Of a DNA stretch of 64,000 nt, positions 46,574 through 55,633 are shown piece after piece. Positions within the stretch are counted from its first letter, which is position 1, and every line of letters begins with the position of its first letter. The notes under the pieces are model-generated. The model made no database searches and was not told where the DNA came from. It worked only from the letters and a program-made list of their open reading frames with translations. Both the position numbers and the translations under genes were made by a program. The DNA is from an uncultured Shewanella sp. (GTDB lineage: Bacteria; Pseudomonadota; Gammaproteobacteria; Enterobacterales; Shewanellaceae), in assembly GCF_947497935.1 (NCBI RefSeq), contig NZ_CANMIO010000004.1, positions 124,001 to 188,000 of the forward strand. The letters run 5' to 3'.

Positions 46574-46695
46574 TTTAAAACTGCCTCCCTGCTCACAAAT
46601 TAAACATTTTTCATGCTAGCTATCACTTCCTATCTCGCCAAAAATGCGATTTGGGCGTAGACTTGCCGCCCTTTTGATCTTGGATGTAAAACGCA

Positions 46696-47877
46696 ATGAA
46701 ACAGCGCCTTATTGCTTGGGCTCCTGTCTTTTTACTGGCACTCACCGCATTCGTTTTTGTTTCGACAGAATTTGTACCGGTCGGCATCTTAGCCGCCCTT
46801 GGCCAAAGCTTTAATATGAGCGCAGTGGCTGTAGGTCCTATGCTGTCGGTTTATGCCGCCGTGGTCGCGCTTGCGTCCTTGCCTGCCGTGCTATTGTTTG
46901 CTCGCTTCGAGCGCAAGAAACTTCTGCTAGGGTTAATGGCTGTTTTCATTATCAGTCACGGGATCTGCGTTTGGTCACCGACCTATGAGATCTTGCTCGC
47001 AGGCCGTACAGGTATCGCATTAACTCACGCGCTATTTTGGGCTATAGCTCCAGCACTGGTGGTACGTTTAGCCCCTGGCAGTCAAGGCGCAAAGGCGCTA
47101 AGCATATTCGCCACAGGTTGCGTACTGGCTCTTGTGCTCGGTATTCCATTAGGCCGAGTGATAGGCCAACTCGTGGGTTGGCGCAGTATCTTCGCCATCA
47201 TAGGCTTACTGACCTTAGCCATGATGTTACTACTTTGGCGTGGCCTGCCAAGCCTTCCAGCAACCCATGGAGGAAGCTGGCGCAGCCTTCCCTCATTGGC
47301 TCGTAACAAGGCCCTACTCTGGTTGTATCTGCTTACTATCGTATTGGTAACCGCGCACTACAGCGTTTACACCTATTTAGAACCGTTACTGCAGGAACAC
47401 TTTGGCTACTCGGCGAATATCACCACCATGATCCTGCTAACCTTTGGTGCTGCAGGCTTAATCGGCAGTGGGCTATTTAGTCGCTATCAAGGCAAATATG
47501 CTCAACAACTGTTAATCCTAGCTATCGCCATTTTAGGCTGTTGCATGGCCATGTTGCCATTCGTAGCGAGCCAGATTTGGCTATTGCTGCCACTGTGTAT
47601 TTTATGGGGCACGGGAATGATGTTGATGTGTCTATCTTTGCAGTCTAAAGCCTTAAAACTTGCGCCAGATGCGACCGATGTGGCCATGGCTATCTACTCA
47701 GGCCTATTTAATGTGGGAATTGGTGGTGGTGCCCTGCTAGGCAGTATCATAGCCGCGCGCTATGGCGTGATTCAAAATGGCAACTGGGCAATGCTGTTAA
47801 TTGTCCTCGCCTTGGTGCCGCTGTTCTTCTTGCTGCAGGCGCGCCGAGCGGCACTGACGGTCACGAATACCATTTAA
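46696..47877 (+). CDS. sotB: SotB-like MFS sugar/drug efflux transporter
   Basis: 393-residue DHA1-type major facilitator with 12 TM helices. STEFVPVGILA (about 24-34), TAHYSVYTYLEP (about 219-230), PDATDVAMAIYSGLFNVGIG (about 326-345) match E. coli SotB (YdeA) closely. Proton-coupled export of sugars such as arabinose and IPTG is known for SotB, but the substrate here is inferred. RBS is weak. Single gene. Confidence 0.85.
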   Translation: MKQRLIAWAPVFLLALTAFVFVSTEFVPVGILAALGQSFNMSAVAVGPMLSVYAAVVALASLPAVLLFARFERKKLLLGLMAVFIISHGICVWSPTYEILLAGRTGIALTHALFWAIAPALVVRLAPGSQGAKALSIFATGCVLALVLGIPLGRVIGQLVGWRSIFAIIGLLTLAMMLLLWRGLPSLPATHGGSWRSLPSLARNKALLWLYLLTIVLVTAHYSVYTYLEPLLQEHFGYSANITTMILLTFGAAGLIGSGLFSRYQGKYAQQLLILAIAILGCCMAMLPFVASQIWLLLPLCILWGTGMMLMCLSLQSKALKLAPDATDVAMAIYSGLFNVGIGGGALLGSIIAARYGVIQNGNWAMLLIVLALVPLFFLLQARRAALTVTNTI

Positions 47878-47988
47878 TCTATTCACACAGTGGCCACTTT
47901 TAAAGCCGCTATGCATTAAGCTGCTATTGTTTGAGCAGCGATTCTTTGAGCTAAAGTGGATTAACTAGGTTAGCAGCGAAAGCTCTCT

Positions 47989-48492
47989 TTATTGAGAGTC
48001 TCGCTGCGAGTATAGCTCTTTATGCCACTCGCCCCATGAGATAGCTCTTCCGGGAAATGTCACTTTGGCGAAAGGCCAACTTTCAACAAGCCAATCGATA
48101 ACAGTCTGATAAAGTAACGCATCTAAGTGGATGCTGTCGTCTCTCATCCATAGATATACTTCGCTATCATAGTTAGCAGACTGACTGGGATCTATGTATA
48201 TCGAGCCTAGGCACTTATCTTTCGCTTTGTTAAACACCGAGTAGGCAAATGCCTCGCGAGATTCAAATTCACGTTTATGCACCTGTAGGCTCAATCTGTT
48301 TTCAGCCAGTGTAAAATCGCTTCTGGGCCAATCTGAAGTTGGACCAAATATGCCTTGTAGACGTTTTTGACTAGAAGCTACTGCTTCAAAATCTTGTTCA
48401 GCGACTCGCTCTTCTAACTCTCTGAAGTAAAAGTCACTCGACTCAAAACACCGTGGCGGTTCGAACGTATCGGGAAGAAAGGGCTTAGCCAT
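47989..48492 (-). CDS. GNAT-like acetyltransferase
   Basis: 167 residues from ATG 48492, with GGAG about ten bases upstream; the open frame continues to 48561 but adds only an unusual leader. RLQGIFGPTSDWP, REFESREAFAYSVF and CLGSIYIDPS..YDSEVYLWMRDD resemble a subgroup of GNAT-like acetyltransferases where the CoA loop (R/QxxGxG/A) is replaced. Because this loop is not seen, catalytic competence is uncertain. Single gene after mrcB in the opposite reading order, no operon. Confidence 0.68.
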   Translation of the reverse strand: MAKPFLPDTFEPPRCFESSDFYFRELEERVAEQDFEAVASSQKRLQGIFGPTSDWPRSDFTLAENRLSLQVHKREFESREAFAYSVFNKAKDKCLGSIYIDPSQSANYDSEVYLWMRDDSIHLDALLYQTVIDWLVESWPFAKVTFPGRAISWGEWHKELYSQRDSQ

Positions 48493-48609
48493 ACACTTAA
48501 AGCTCCAGTTTGAAACGAACAGTCTATTACCTAGCAGTAACCCATTTAAAAGATTTATCACTCAAATACTAACGCGAGAGGCAGAGCGCTTTCTGCTCTC
48601 GCGTTTAGG

Positions 48610-50970
48610 TTAACCACCAATCAACTTCTTCCACCAAGGTAGCGGTTCACCGCAGTTAACCGCTGGCTGATAGCTTTCTCTCAGGGCTGGCACCTTGACC
48701 ACATTGGCACATTGTGGCTCCTGCGCTTTACCCGTATCGCGCTCAAAGTAGCCTTGGACTACGCCATCGACTGGCGCCATTCGTAAACTAAGAGGCGCTC
48801 GGTTGTTAAGGAAGGCTTGATAAACAGCCATCGCGCCACTGCTGCCGTAGAGCCCTGTCTTGCCGTTATCATCTCGGCCAACCCAGATAGCCGCCACGTT
48901 CCGCTCATCGAAGCCTGCAAACCAGGAGTCTCGCGAGTCATTACTGGTACCCGTCTTACCCGCCAAGGTCACGTATGGATATGAGCTACCTAGGCGTCTA
49001 GCCGTGCCAGATTCAACCACTTGAGTCATGGCATATTTAACCAAGTAATTACTCGCGCTCGGGATAGCTTGACTCGCCTGAGGACGTGAGGCCGTTAGCG
49101 GCTGATTATTCGAATCCAGTACAGTGGTCACCGAATTCAAGTGGCGATAACGCCCATCGTCAGCAATAGTTTGAAACACCTGCGCGACCATCAAGGGCGA
49201 GCCATTGACCGCACCGAGCAACATCGATGGGTACTCAGGGATCTTTTCATGCCAGCCAGCCTTATCCAGCGTCGTTGCCACACTGCCCACACCAATCGCC
49301 ATGCCCAAGTTTACCGTCGGCACGTTCATCGATTTTTTAAATGCGGTTAATAGCGGCACCTGCTCACGGAACTGCTTATCCACATTTTGTGGCGACCAGG
49401 TCTTGCCTTGATCATTCTTAAGGGTAATCGGCTGATCTTTTAACGGCGACACCAAATTATACTTATCGCCTTGGGTCAATGCCGTTGCATAGACAAATGG
49501 TTTGATTAACGAGCCTATCGGTCTGCGAATTTCTACGGCGCGATTAAAGCCCTGATAGCTTGGTACTTTATCGCCAACCATAGCGGCAATACCGGCTGAG
49601 TATTTATCGGTTAGCACCATACCGACCTGTAAACTCTCATCATTTTTACCCAGCTGCTTCAAGGTTTGTTCAACGGCTTTCTCGGCGGCTTCTTGAGCCA
49701 TAGGGTCCAACGTGGTGTAAACCTTAACCCCTGACTGCTGCAGCAAAGCATCGCCGTAGCGACTGGCGAGTTCATGTTTTACCACGGAAAAGAATGCCGG
49801 CAGCTTTTGATGCACTGACTTGTTGGCTTTTCTAAGTCCTAGTGGCGACTCGACTGCAGCTTGATACTGCGCCACATTCAGATCCCCCGCCTCCATCAGC
49901 AAGCGTAATACTAAATCGCGTCGTTCTTGAGCACGCTCAGGGTAACGCCATGGATTGTAGTAGGAAGGTCCCTTGATCACGGCGACCAAGAATGCCTGCT
50001 GCGGCACAGTTAATTCGGCGATCGGACGCCCAAAATAGAACTGTGAAGCCAAGCCCATACCGTGTACGCCACGGGCCTTATCTTGCCCCATGTACACTTC
50101 GTTGAGGTAGGCCTCTAAGATCTCATCTTTCTCGTAACGAAAATCGATAATGATCGCCATCAGTGCTTCGCGCACCTTACGAGTAATCGAACGCTCACTG
50201 GAAAGGAAAAAGTTCTTCGCTAACTGTTGCGTCAGGGTCGAGCCGCCTTGCACTGTACGCCCAGCACTGATGTTCACCATGGCCGCACGCAAAATAGCAA
50301 ATGGATTGACTCCATGGTGCTGATAGAAACTACGGTCTTCCACTAAGATAAGCGCGTTAACAATCGATTTTGGCAGATCTTTGGTTGGCACAAACAGCCT
50401 GTCTTCACCATCCCCCGTAATGATCCTGTCCAGCAGCACAGGCTCAAGATGGAATACCGCAAGTTGCCGCTTATCGCTGTTACGGGCAACTGACACGACA
50501 CCGTTACTGTCGAAGGTGATCATCACCCTCTGTTCAACCTGATCCCCTTGAGGATGCAAAAATGGTCGACGCCAGAGGTCAATCTTTGTCTTCGAAGCTG
50601 AGAACTCGCCCACCTGACGTGGATTAGCAACCTTACGGTAGCCAAGCAGTTTAAGCTCAGACATCAGCTGACCATGGCTGACCGCGGCTCCAGGATATAG
50701 CGCCATTGAGCGACTAAACACCTGTGCTGGAAGATGCCATTTCTGACCTTCAAACTTGCGGGCAATTATCTGGTCTAGATAGATACCATAAGACGCAACT
50801 GCCACAGCAACAACTAAGCCAAGCTTCCAGCTGATAGACCAGATCTTCTTGCCCCAACTCGAAGGTACTTTCTTCGGGGTCGACTTCTTTGCTCTCGGTT
50901 TTCTAGCCGTGGCTCTCTTTTTCGCAGGCGCTTTTTTGGTGGCCGCTTTAGGTGTAGCTTTATCTGTCAT
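48610..50970 (-). CDS. mrcB: Penicillin-binding protein 1B (bifunctional class A)
   Basis: Peptidoglycan glycosyltransferase plus DD-transpeptidase, 786 residues. A Lys/Ala-rich cytoplasmic tail (1-45) and one TM helix (about 48-68) precede the UB2H and GT51 domain with EDRSFYQHHGVN, GGSTLTQQLAKN and KVREALMAI. The transpeptidase carries SLIK (near 485, catalytic Ser), SMN and KTGT. All catalytic motifs are intact, though the serine motif is S-L-I-K rather than the common S-T-x-K. It sits downstream of hrpB with a 24-base gap, the conserved mrcB-hrpB pairing. Confidence 0.95.
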   Translation of the reverse strand: MTDKATPKAATKKAPAKKRATARKPRAKKSTPKKVPSSWGKKIWSISWKLGLVVAVAVASYGIYLDQIIARKFEGQKWHLPAQVFSRSMALYPGAAVSHGQLMSELKLLGYRKVANPRQVGEFSASKTKIDLWRRPFLHPQGDQVEQRVMITFDSNGVVSVARNSDKRQLAVFHLEPVLLDRIITGDGEDRLFVPTKDLPKSIVNALILVEDRSFYQHHGVNPFAILRAAMVNISAGRTVQGGSTLTQQLAKNFFLSSERSITRKVREALMAIIIDFRYEKDEILEAYLNEVYMGQDKARGVHGMGLASQFYFGRPIAELTVPQQAFLVAVIKGPSYYNPWRYPERAQERRDLVLRLLMEAGDLNVAQYQAAVESPLGLRKANKSVHQKLPAFFSVVKHELASRYGDALLQQSGVKVYTTLDPMAQEAAEKAVEQTLKQLGKNDESLQVGMVLTDKYSAGIAAMVGDKVPSYQGFNRAVEIRRPIGSLIKPFVYATALTQGDKYNLVSPLKDQPITLKNDQGKTWSPQNVDKQFREQVPLLTAFKKSMNVPTVNLGMAIGVGSVATTLDKAGWHEKIPEYPSMLLGAVNGSPLMVAQVFQTIADDGRYRHLNSVTTVLDSNNQPLTASRPQASQAIPSASNYLVKYAMTQVVESGTARRLGSSYPYVTLAGKTGTSNDSRDSWFAGFDERNVAAIWVGRDDNGKTGLYGSSGAMAVYQAFLNNRAPLSLRMAPVDGVVQGYFERDTGKAQEPQCANVVKVPALRESYQPAVNCGEPLPWWKKLIGG

Positions 50971-50994
50971 TATACTTCCGCGACGTGCTCAAGC

Positions 50995-53499
50995 TTATTG
51001 CGAGCTAAACGTCTTCTTTTTAGTAAATTTGGTCGGTTGAGTGTTAGCCGGATCATCGGGCCATAAGTGCCTTGGGTAGCGCCCTTTCATCTCTTTCTTC
51101 ACGTGCTCGTACGGCCCTTGCCAAAAGCTTTCAAGATCGGCGGTTAACGCAAGCGGCCTATGGGCCGGAGACAATAGCTCCATGGTGACCACTAACTTGC
51201 CCTGTGCGAGTCTAGGACTCTGCTGCATTCCCAGCGCTTCTTGCAGCCTCACACTTAGTAGTGCTCGACCTGTGGCATCATACTCGATTTTAACGCTAGA
51301 ACCTGTGGCCATCGGCCACTTTCTTGGAAGTAAGCCTTCAAGTTGTTGCTGCAACTCCCAAGGTAAAAGATTGAGCAGCAGAGTATAACAATCTAATTGC
51401 TGTAATTGTGCAAGACTGCGCACCTCATCTAAATAAGGCGCGAGCCAGCTATCTAACTCACTTAACAAGCTGTCATTATCGAGTGCAGGCCAGCCGTATT
51501 CTGGGCAATATTGTCTGGCTAATGCCACTCGCTGTTGCAGCTGCTGACAAGCCTCATTAAAGTTCATTAATGCCAAGCCTTTGAGCCTGATTTGCTCAAG
51601 GAGTGCCTGCTTGATAAGCCGCTTATCTAGGTTATTGATAGCTGTCTTAGTGAGTAAGATCTCACCTATTTTGTGCTGCTTCTCGGCGAAGAAACGTCCC
51701 TTTACTTCATCCCAGCCAGCATACTCTTGGCTAATGACCAAAGATGCCAACTCAGAGTCAAATAACTGTGGGTTAAGCTGCGCAGCTAAATACACTTTAC
51801 CTTGGCTACGCCCTTCAGTTTCTTGCAGGTCTGCAACCACTAACCAAACCGAACCCGATAATGCGTCGTCATTGGCTAATTCCACGCCACTGCCGTTCGC
51901 CAGTTGATAACCACTCACTCCACGGGCTTTAGCAATGCGGTCTGGGTAAGCAAGTGCCAATAGCATGGCAATATCATCACTAGCAGCATTGCGAGCCACT
52001 TGGGTTAAATCAAGCTGCCCTAGAGCCGGTAACCCTAAGGTCTTAACCCAATTGCGGATCTGTTTTTGCGACTCCCCCTGCAGCGCTTCGTTCAGGTATC
52101 GGCTGATATCCGCTCCCTGACGGCTTCGACTTCGAGCCTCAAGGGTTCCCGCTAAGATACAGGCTAACAGTCCAAGATTAAGATCTTGATTATCCTCAGC
52201 ACTTTGTTTCGCCATCAATAGCATATGCGCAAGTCTTGGGTTGCAACCTAGCTTGTGCGCCTCGCGGCCATGATGAGTAATTAAGCGCGATTCGTTGACC
52301 ATACCCATAGCCTGAAGTAAGTGCCAACTTACATTTTCATTAGCTGCTGATGGCGCGGTGAGCATAGGTAGCTCATTAAGTGATTTAACGCCCCAAAAGG
52401 CGGCGTCTAGCACCATAGAGAGTAGATCGCTATGGACTATTTCGGGCTCATCGGCTTTGAGTAAACGCCCATGCTCCTCTTGACTCCATAGTCGAGTACA
52501 AAAGCCTGCCATCAAACGCCCTGCACGACCCGCGCGCTGCGCCGCCGACGCCTGACTAATTCGCTTCAGTGATAAACGAGTCACACCGGTTTTGGGATTA
52601 AATCTGGCCTGACGCTTATAACCAGAATCGATCACTTGAGTAATACCTTCGATAGTTAAACTCGACTCGGCGACGTTAGTGGCGAGTACCACCTTACGTA
52701 TTCCGTTTGCAGCGGGTGCTATCGCGAGATCTTGCGCCCTAGCACTCAAGCTGCCATATAGCGGGCAGATGAGATAAACATTTGAATCGAGACGTGAACT
52801 GAGAATACCGTGTAGCTTATTAATCTCTCCTTGTCCCGGCAAAAAGGCCAGTAAGGAGCCTTGAGTATGCTCACTCAGACTCGCCACTATCACCTTAGCC
52901 ATATGCTCAATCCAGTGACTCTGATTGGGCACGGCGGCATAGCTATGTTCAACAGGAAAGCTGCGGCCTTCACTCTTGAGTAATTTGGCCTCAGGCATTA
53001 ACCCACTTAGAGGCAGGCCAGACAGAGTCGCTGACATGGCGAGGATCTTTAAGTCTTCACGAAAGCTCGCTTGGATCTCTAGTGCGAGGGCCAGACCAAG
53101 ATCGGTAGTGAGATGACGCTCATGAATTTCATCGAAAATCACCATATCGATCCCAGTCAACTCAGGGTCTTGCTGGATCATTCGGGTCAAGACCCCTTCG
53201 GTCACAATCTCTAAGCGTGTATTGGCCGAGACTCGGGTATCGCCTTTAACGCGGTAACCCACCTCGCTGCCCAGCTCACAACCACGCTGTTTAGCAATAT
53301 ATTGCGCCACGTTGCGTGCAGCCACTCGCCTAGGCTCTAGCATCAAGATCTTACCGCTGATCTCAGACCAGTTAAGCATATCCAGTGGTAGAGCGGTCGA
53401 CTTACCCGCGCCGGTCGGCGCTTCGAGGATCACCTGCTGACAACAAGTAAATGCGTCACGCAGCGGTTGTAGCAGTGCATGTATAGGTAAAGATGTCAC
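50995..53499 (-). CDS. hrpB: ATP-dependent helicase HrpB
   Basis: DEAH-box RNA helicase-like protein. Open frame runs to 53604, but family length (about 810-840) and the start of the homologous region support GTG 53499 (834 residues). Motif I APTGAGKST, motif II DEIHERH, motif III SATLSG and motif VI QRAGRAGR are present, followed by the HrpB C-terminal domain. Function in E. coli is unresolved. The next gene in the same direction is mrcB; thpR is divergent. Confidence 0.93.
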   Translation of the reverse strand: MTSLPIHALLQPLRDAFTCCQQVILEAPTGAGKSTALPLDMLNWSEISGKILMLEPRRVAARNVAQYIAKQRGCELGSEVGYRVKGDTRVSANTRLEIVTEGVLTRMIQQDPELTGIDMVIFDEIHERHLTTDLGLALALEIQASFREDLKILAMSATLSGLPLSGLMPEAKLLKSEGRSFPVEHSYAAVPNQSHWIEHMAKVIVASLSEHTQGSLLAFLPGQGEINKLHGILSSRLDSNVYLICPLYGSLSARAQDLAIAPAANGIRKVVLATNVAESSLTIEGITQVIDSGYKRQARFNPKTGVTRLSLKRISQASAAQRAGRAGRLMAGFCTRLWSQEEHGRLLKADEPEIVHSDLLSMVLDAAFWGVKSLNELPMLTAPSAANENVSWHLLQAMGMVNESRLITHHGREAHKLGCNPRLAHMLLMAKQSAEDNQDLNLGLLACILAGTLEARSRSRQGADISRYLNEALQGESQKQIRNWVKTLGLPALGQLDLTQVARNAASDDIAMLLALAYPDRIAKARGVSGYQLANGSGVELANDDALSGSVWLVVADLQETEGRSQGKVYLAAQLNPQLFDSELASLVISQEYAGWDEVKGRFFAEKQHKIGEILLTKTAINNLDKRLIKQALLEQIRLKGLALMNFNEACQQLQQRVALARQYCPEYGWPALDNDSLLSELDSWLAPYLDEVRSLAQLQQLDCYTLLLNLLPWELQQQLEGLLPRKWPMATGSSVKIEYDATGRALLSVRLQEALGMQQSPRLAQGKLVVTMELLSPAHRPLALTADLESFWQGPYEHVKKEMKGRYPRHLWPDDPANTQPTKFTKKKTFSSQ

Positions 53500-53713
53500 G
53501 AGAGGATCTGTTACTCTTATTATCGAATATGCCATGCGCTGAGAGTCTTGGGGGGAATTACGCCCAATTAAGCGCTCAAGCAAGCATGAATAAAGGTGAA
53601 TCAATTGCCAACTAGTGTACTCTAAAAGTGAGCCTAAACTAATACCAATCAGTATAAACTGCTTGAAGCAACCTTCGCGCTAGCACCTTTACTTCAAACA
53701 TCAGGAGCCTAAT

Positions 53714-54235
53714 ATGCCAACTCAAACCAAGCGTGTTTTTTTAGGTTTTTCGCTGAATCAAAGCCAGACTAAGGCGGTAACCGCGATTCAGGCGCAGCTT
53801 CCTAAAAATGTCCGCCTCGTGCCTAGCACCAACCTGCATATGACCTTAGCCTTCTTAGGCGCCGCGACTCCTGCTCAGCTTACAGCACTTATCGATAAGG
53901 TTAACCGTCTACATAAACCAAAGTTTAGCGTCACTCTCGATACCATAAGCCACTGGGCTAAACCTAAAGTCCTCTGCCTTAGGGGGGCTGCCAGTGATAA
54001 TCGCCTACGCCAACTCGCGCTCGATAGCCAAAGCCTTGCAAGCGAACTTGGCTTACATTGCAGTGAACATGACTATAATCCCCACATCACCCTTTCTCGA
54101 AAAGCCAAGTCAGAGGTAACAGGAATCGACTATAGCCCCTTAACCTTAGCGCCATCAAAACTGCAGCTATTCGAGTCTTATCCCGGCCCTAACGGAGTAG
54201 AATATCCAATACTTCACTCATGGGATCTGGTTTAA
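53714..54235 (+). CDS. thpR: RNA 2',3'-cyclic phosphodiesterase (LigT/ThpR)
   Basis: 173 residues of the 2H phosphoesterase fold with the two HxT motifs HMTLAFLG (about 43) and HITLSRKA (about 127). Hydrolyses 2',3'-cyclic phosphate ends (and weakly ligates 2'-5' RNA in vitro). It is divergent from hrpB with 214 bases between; E. coli has the same neighbours (hrpB-thpR-sfsA). The gene's 3' end is repeated in the sequence just after it. Confidence 0.93.
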   Translation: MPTQTKRVFLGFSLNQSQTKAVTAIQAQLPKNVRLVPSTNLHMTLAFLGAATPAQLTALIDKVNRLHKPKFSVTLDTISHWAKPKVLCLRGAASDNRLRQLALDSQSLASELGLHCSEHDYNPHITLSRKAKSEVTGIDYSPLTLAPSKLQLFESYPGPNGVEYPILHSWDLV

Positions 54236-54431
54236 GCCTTACCCAGATCCCTACATTGGGTCGAATATCCCCAACACTTCACCCTTGGGCTCTGGTTTAA
54301 GCCTTATCTGAGCTTAACGCTAGCACCATCATAATCGCACCTGTTTAAGTCTTATCTAGGTTCCCACATTGGGTCGAATATCCCCAACACTGTTGACCAC
54401 ATCATACTTATGTCATTAAGCAAAACTTACA

Positions 54432-54580
54432 TTCAACCAACCGTGGTTCCAATGGCCTGCAGCCAGCGCATGTGCAGACACTTCTTAGGCACGCTTTACG
54501 TCATCCCTGACCGCTCTGCGAAAACATCCATGTTTTCGAAGGCCTAAGCCGTATCTACACTGAGTTAGAAAAGCACAATC
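54432..54580 (+). repeat. Dispersed noncoding repeat, family 2, copy B
   Basis: Counterpart of 18745-18905. Central hairpin CGAAAAC-ATCCAT-GTTTTCG (54519-54538) replaces the GGTGGC-GTCCTT-GCCACC stem of the other copy while surrounding blocks stay alike. Confidence 0.82.
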
Positions 54581-54649
54581 ATCTTACCCATTTAGCTATC
54601 AACAAAAAACGAAAGACTGAACAATCACATAATATTTACAGGAAACACC

Positions 54650-54945
54650 AATTCCCCATCGAAGTTGCCGAAGTACGCAGATGGCTCTTAATCTAAAATA
54701 ATGCCGTGGAACCATCATGGATGATGGTTCAGGCTCGGGGGGACATGGATGTCCCATCTGAGCCGTTAGGCGATTTTTATTGGAGTATGAGGTCCGTATC
54801 TAATGCATGTAACTTCGTCTGGGGCGCTGAGGGTTCGCTAAGGGGGCAAGCGCTTTCCCCCTTGGCTCGGGTGTGGGCGAAGCGCCACGAGGTTAGTTGT
54901 TAGACGCAGTCTAACTTAGAGGTCAGGCGTAGCCTGATAAGTGGC
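54650..54945 (+). repeat. Dispersed noncoding repeat, family 1, copy B
   Basis: Counterpart of 1374-1665 (reverse orientation). Contains hairpins GAACCATC-ATGGAT-GATGGTTC (54709-54730) and GGGACATGGATGTCCC (54740-54755) inside an outer GGCTC/GAGCC stem. A 65-codon open frame here (54706-54903) is a by-product of the repeat, not a gene. Confidence 0.8.
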
Positions 54946-55065
54946 AAGGCCACGTCGAATATCCCCAACACTTTACTCTTGGGCTCTGGTTTAAGTCTTA
55001 TCTAGCTGCTTTATAAAATCTAGGCTACCCTATGCAGCATTAAGTTCTAGCTATTTGAGATAACC

Positions 55066-55377
55066 ATGGAAACAACCGAAATCACCAAAGCACAATTGCT
55101 TACCCTACTGACGTCTTGGAAGCTAGGCGAAATTGATGCCGAAGCACTGCAAAACTGGATGATCACCCACTACGATCCGCCAGAAGTTAAAATTGGTACC
55201 GGCGAGCCTGAGTGGACTCAAGAAGCGATGAATATCGTGATGAATGAGTATGAAATTGCTAAAACTGAAAAGTTCAGACTCGATAATGCTCAGTATGCAA
55301 TTGATTTTGTTAGCTGCAGTGAAAGCAACTTCAATCAAACTAAGCATCTGTTTATTCAAGATGGCTTTAGCGATTAA
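55066..55377 (+). CDS. Small acidic protein, function unknown
   Basis: 103 residues, no signal peptide, no TM. LLTSWKLGEIDAEALQNWMI and YDPPEVKIGTGEPEWTQEAMNIVMNEYE suggest a compact helical protein. Family not recognised. Starts with ATG 55066 after AGATAACC, a weak RBS. Neighbours give no clue: repeats on the left, terminator on the right. Confidence 0.65.
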   Translation: METTEITKAQLLTLLTSWKLGEIDAEALQNWMITHYDPPEVKIGTGEPEWTQEAMNIVMNEYEIAKTEKFRLDNAQYAIDFVSCSESNFNQTKHLFIQDGFSD

Positions 55378-55403
55378 CGTCAAAAGCGAGCAGACGAACA
55401 GGC

Positions 55404-55431
55404 AAAAAAAGGCCACCTCTCTCTAGGTGGC
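55404..55431 (-). terminator. Terminator of the membrane-anchored regulator gene
   Basis: GCCACCT / AGGTGGC with a 6-base loop; on the minus strand followed by CTTTTTTTGCC. It lies about 200 bases after the stop of the regulator gene. Confidence 0.72.
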
Positions 55432-55633
55432 TAATCGAAGAACTGTTTAAGCAATTCAGAGAACGGCGATTTAACTACAGCCTGAATTGCTAATAGAGAA
55501 CAGCTGGAGTCGCGGCAAACTAACCAATCCAGCCTTCATCAATTCGTTAACTCTATTGGTATCACAGGCTCACACAATTACCCACAGACAAAGTTTGAAA
55601 TTGTTTGAAAAGTTTTGAATTTTAATGATTTAA

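Larger units (their letters stand above)
54392..54953 (+). mobile_element. 562-base noncoding insertion made of repeat families 1 and 2
   Basis: A block with no gene, flanked on both sides by GTCGAATATCCCCAACACT (54373-54391 and 54954-54972). Removing it plus one flank copy rebuilds an uninterrupted thpR-derived repeat unit, so it is a discrete insertion. It contains family 2 copy B (54432-54580) and family 1 copy B (54650-54945). No transposase, so nonautonomous or a recombination product. Confidence 0.7.
54195..55006 (+). repeat. Tandem copies of the thpR 3' end
   Basis: The thpR end (GTAGAATATCCAATACTTCACTC...TCTGGTTTAAGCC) recurs at 54257-54312 as GTCGAATATCCCCAACACTTCACCC...TCTGGTTTAAGCC. 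A third copy is split between 54373-54391 and 54954-55006 by an insertion. Copies differ by a two-base indel so they are not coding. Confidence 0.8.

Noticed and set aside
54432..54580. Family 2 repeat considered as an integron attC site (ends AGTTAGAA)
   Set aside because: No inverse core GTTRRRY/RYYYAAC pair at both ends and no integrase or cassette array.
54706..54903. 65-codon open frame inside the insertion
   Set aside because: Lies wholly inside repeat family 1. The homologous copy at 1.4-1.7 kb has no matching frame.
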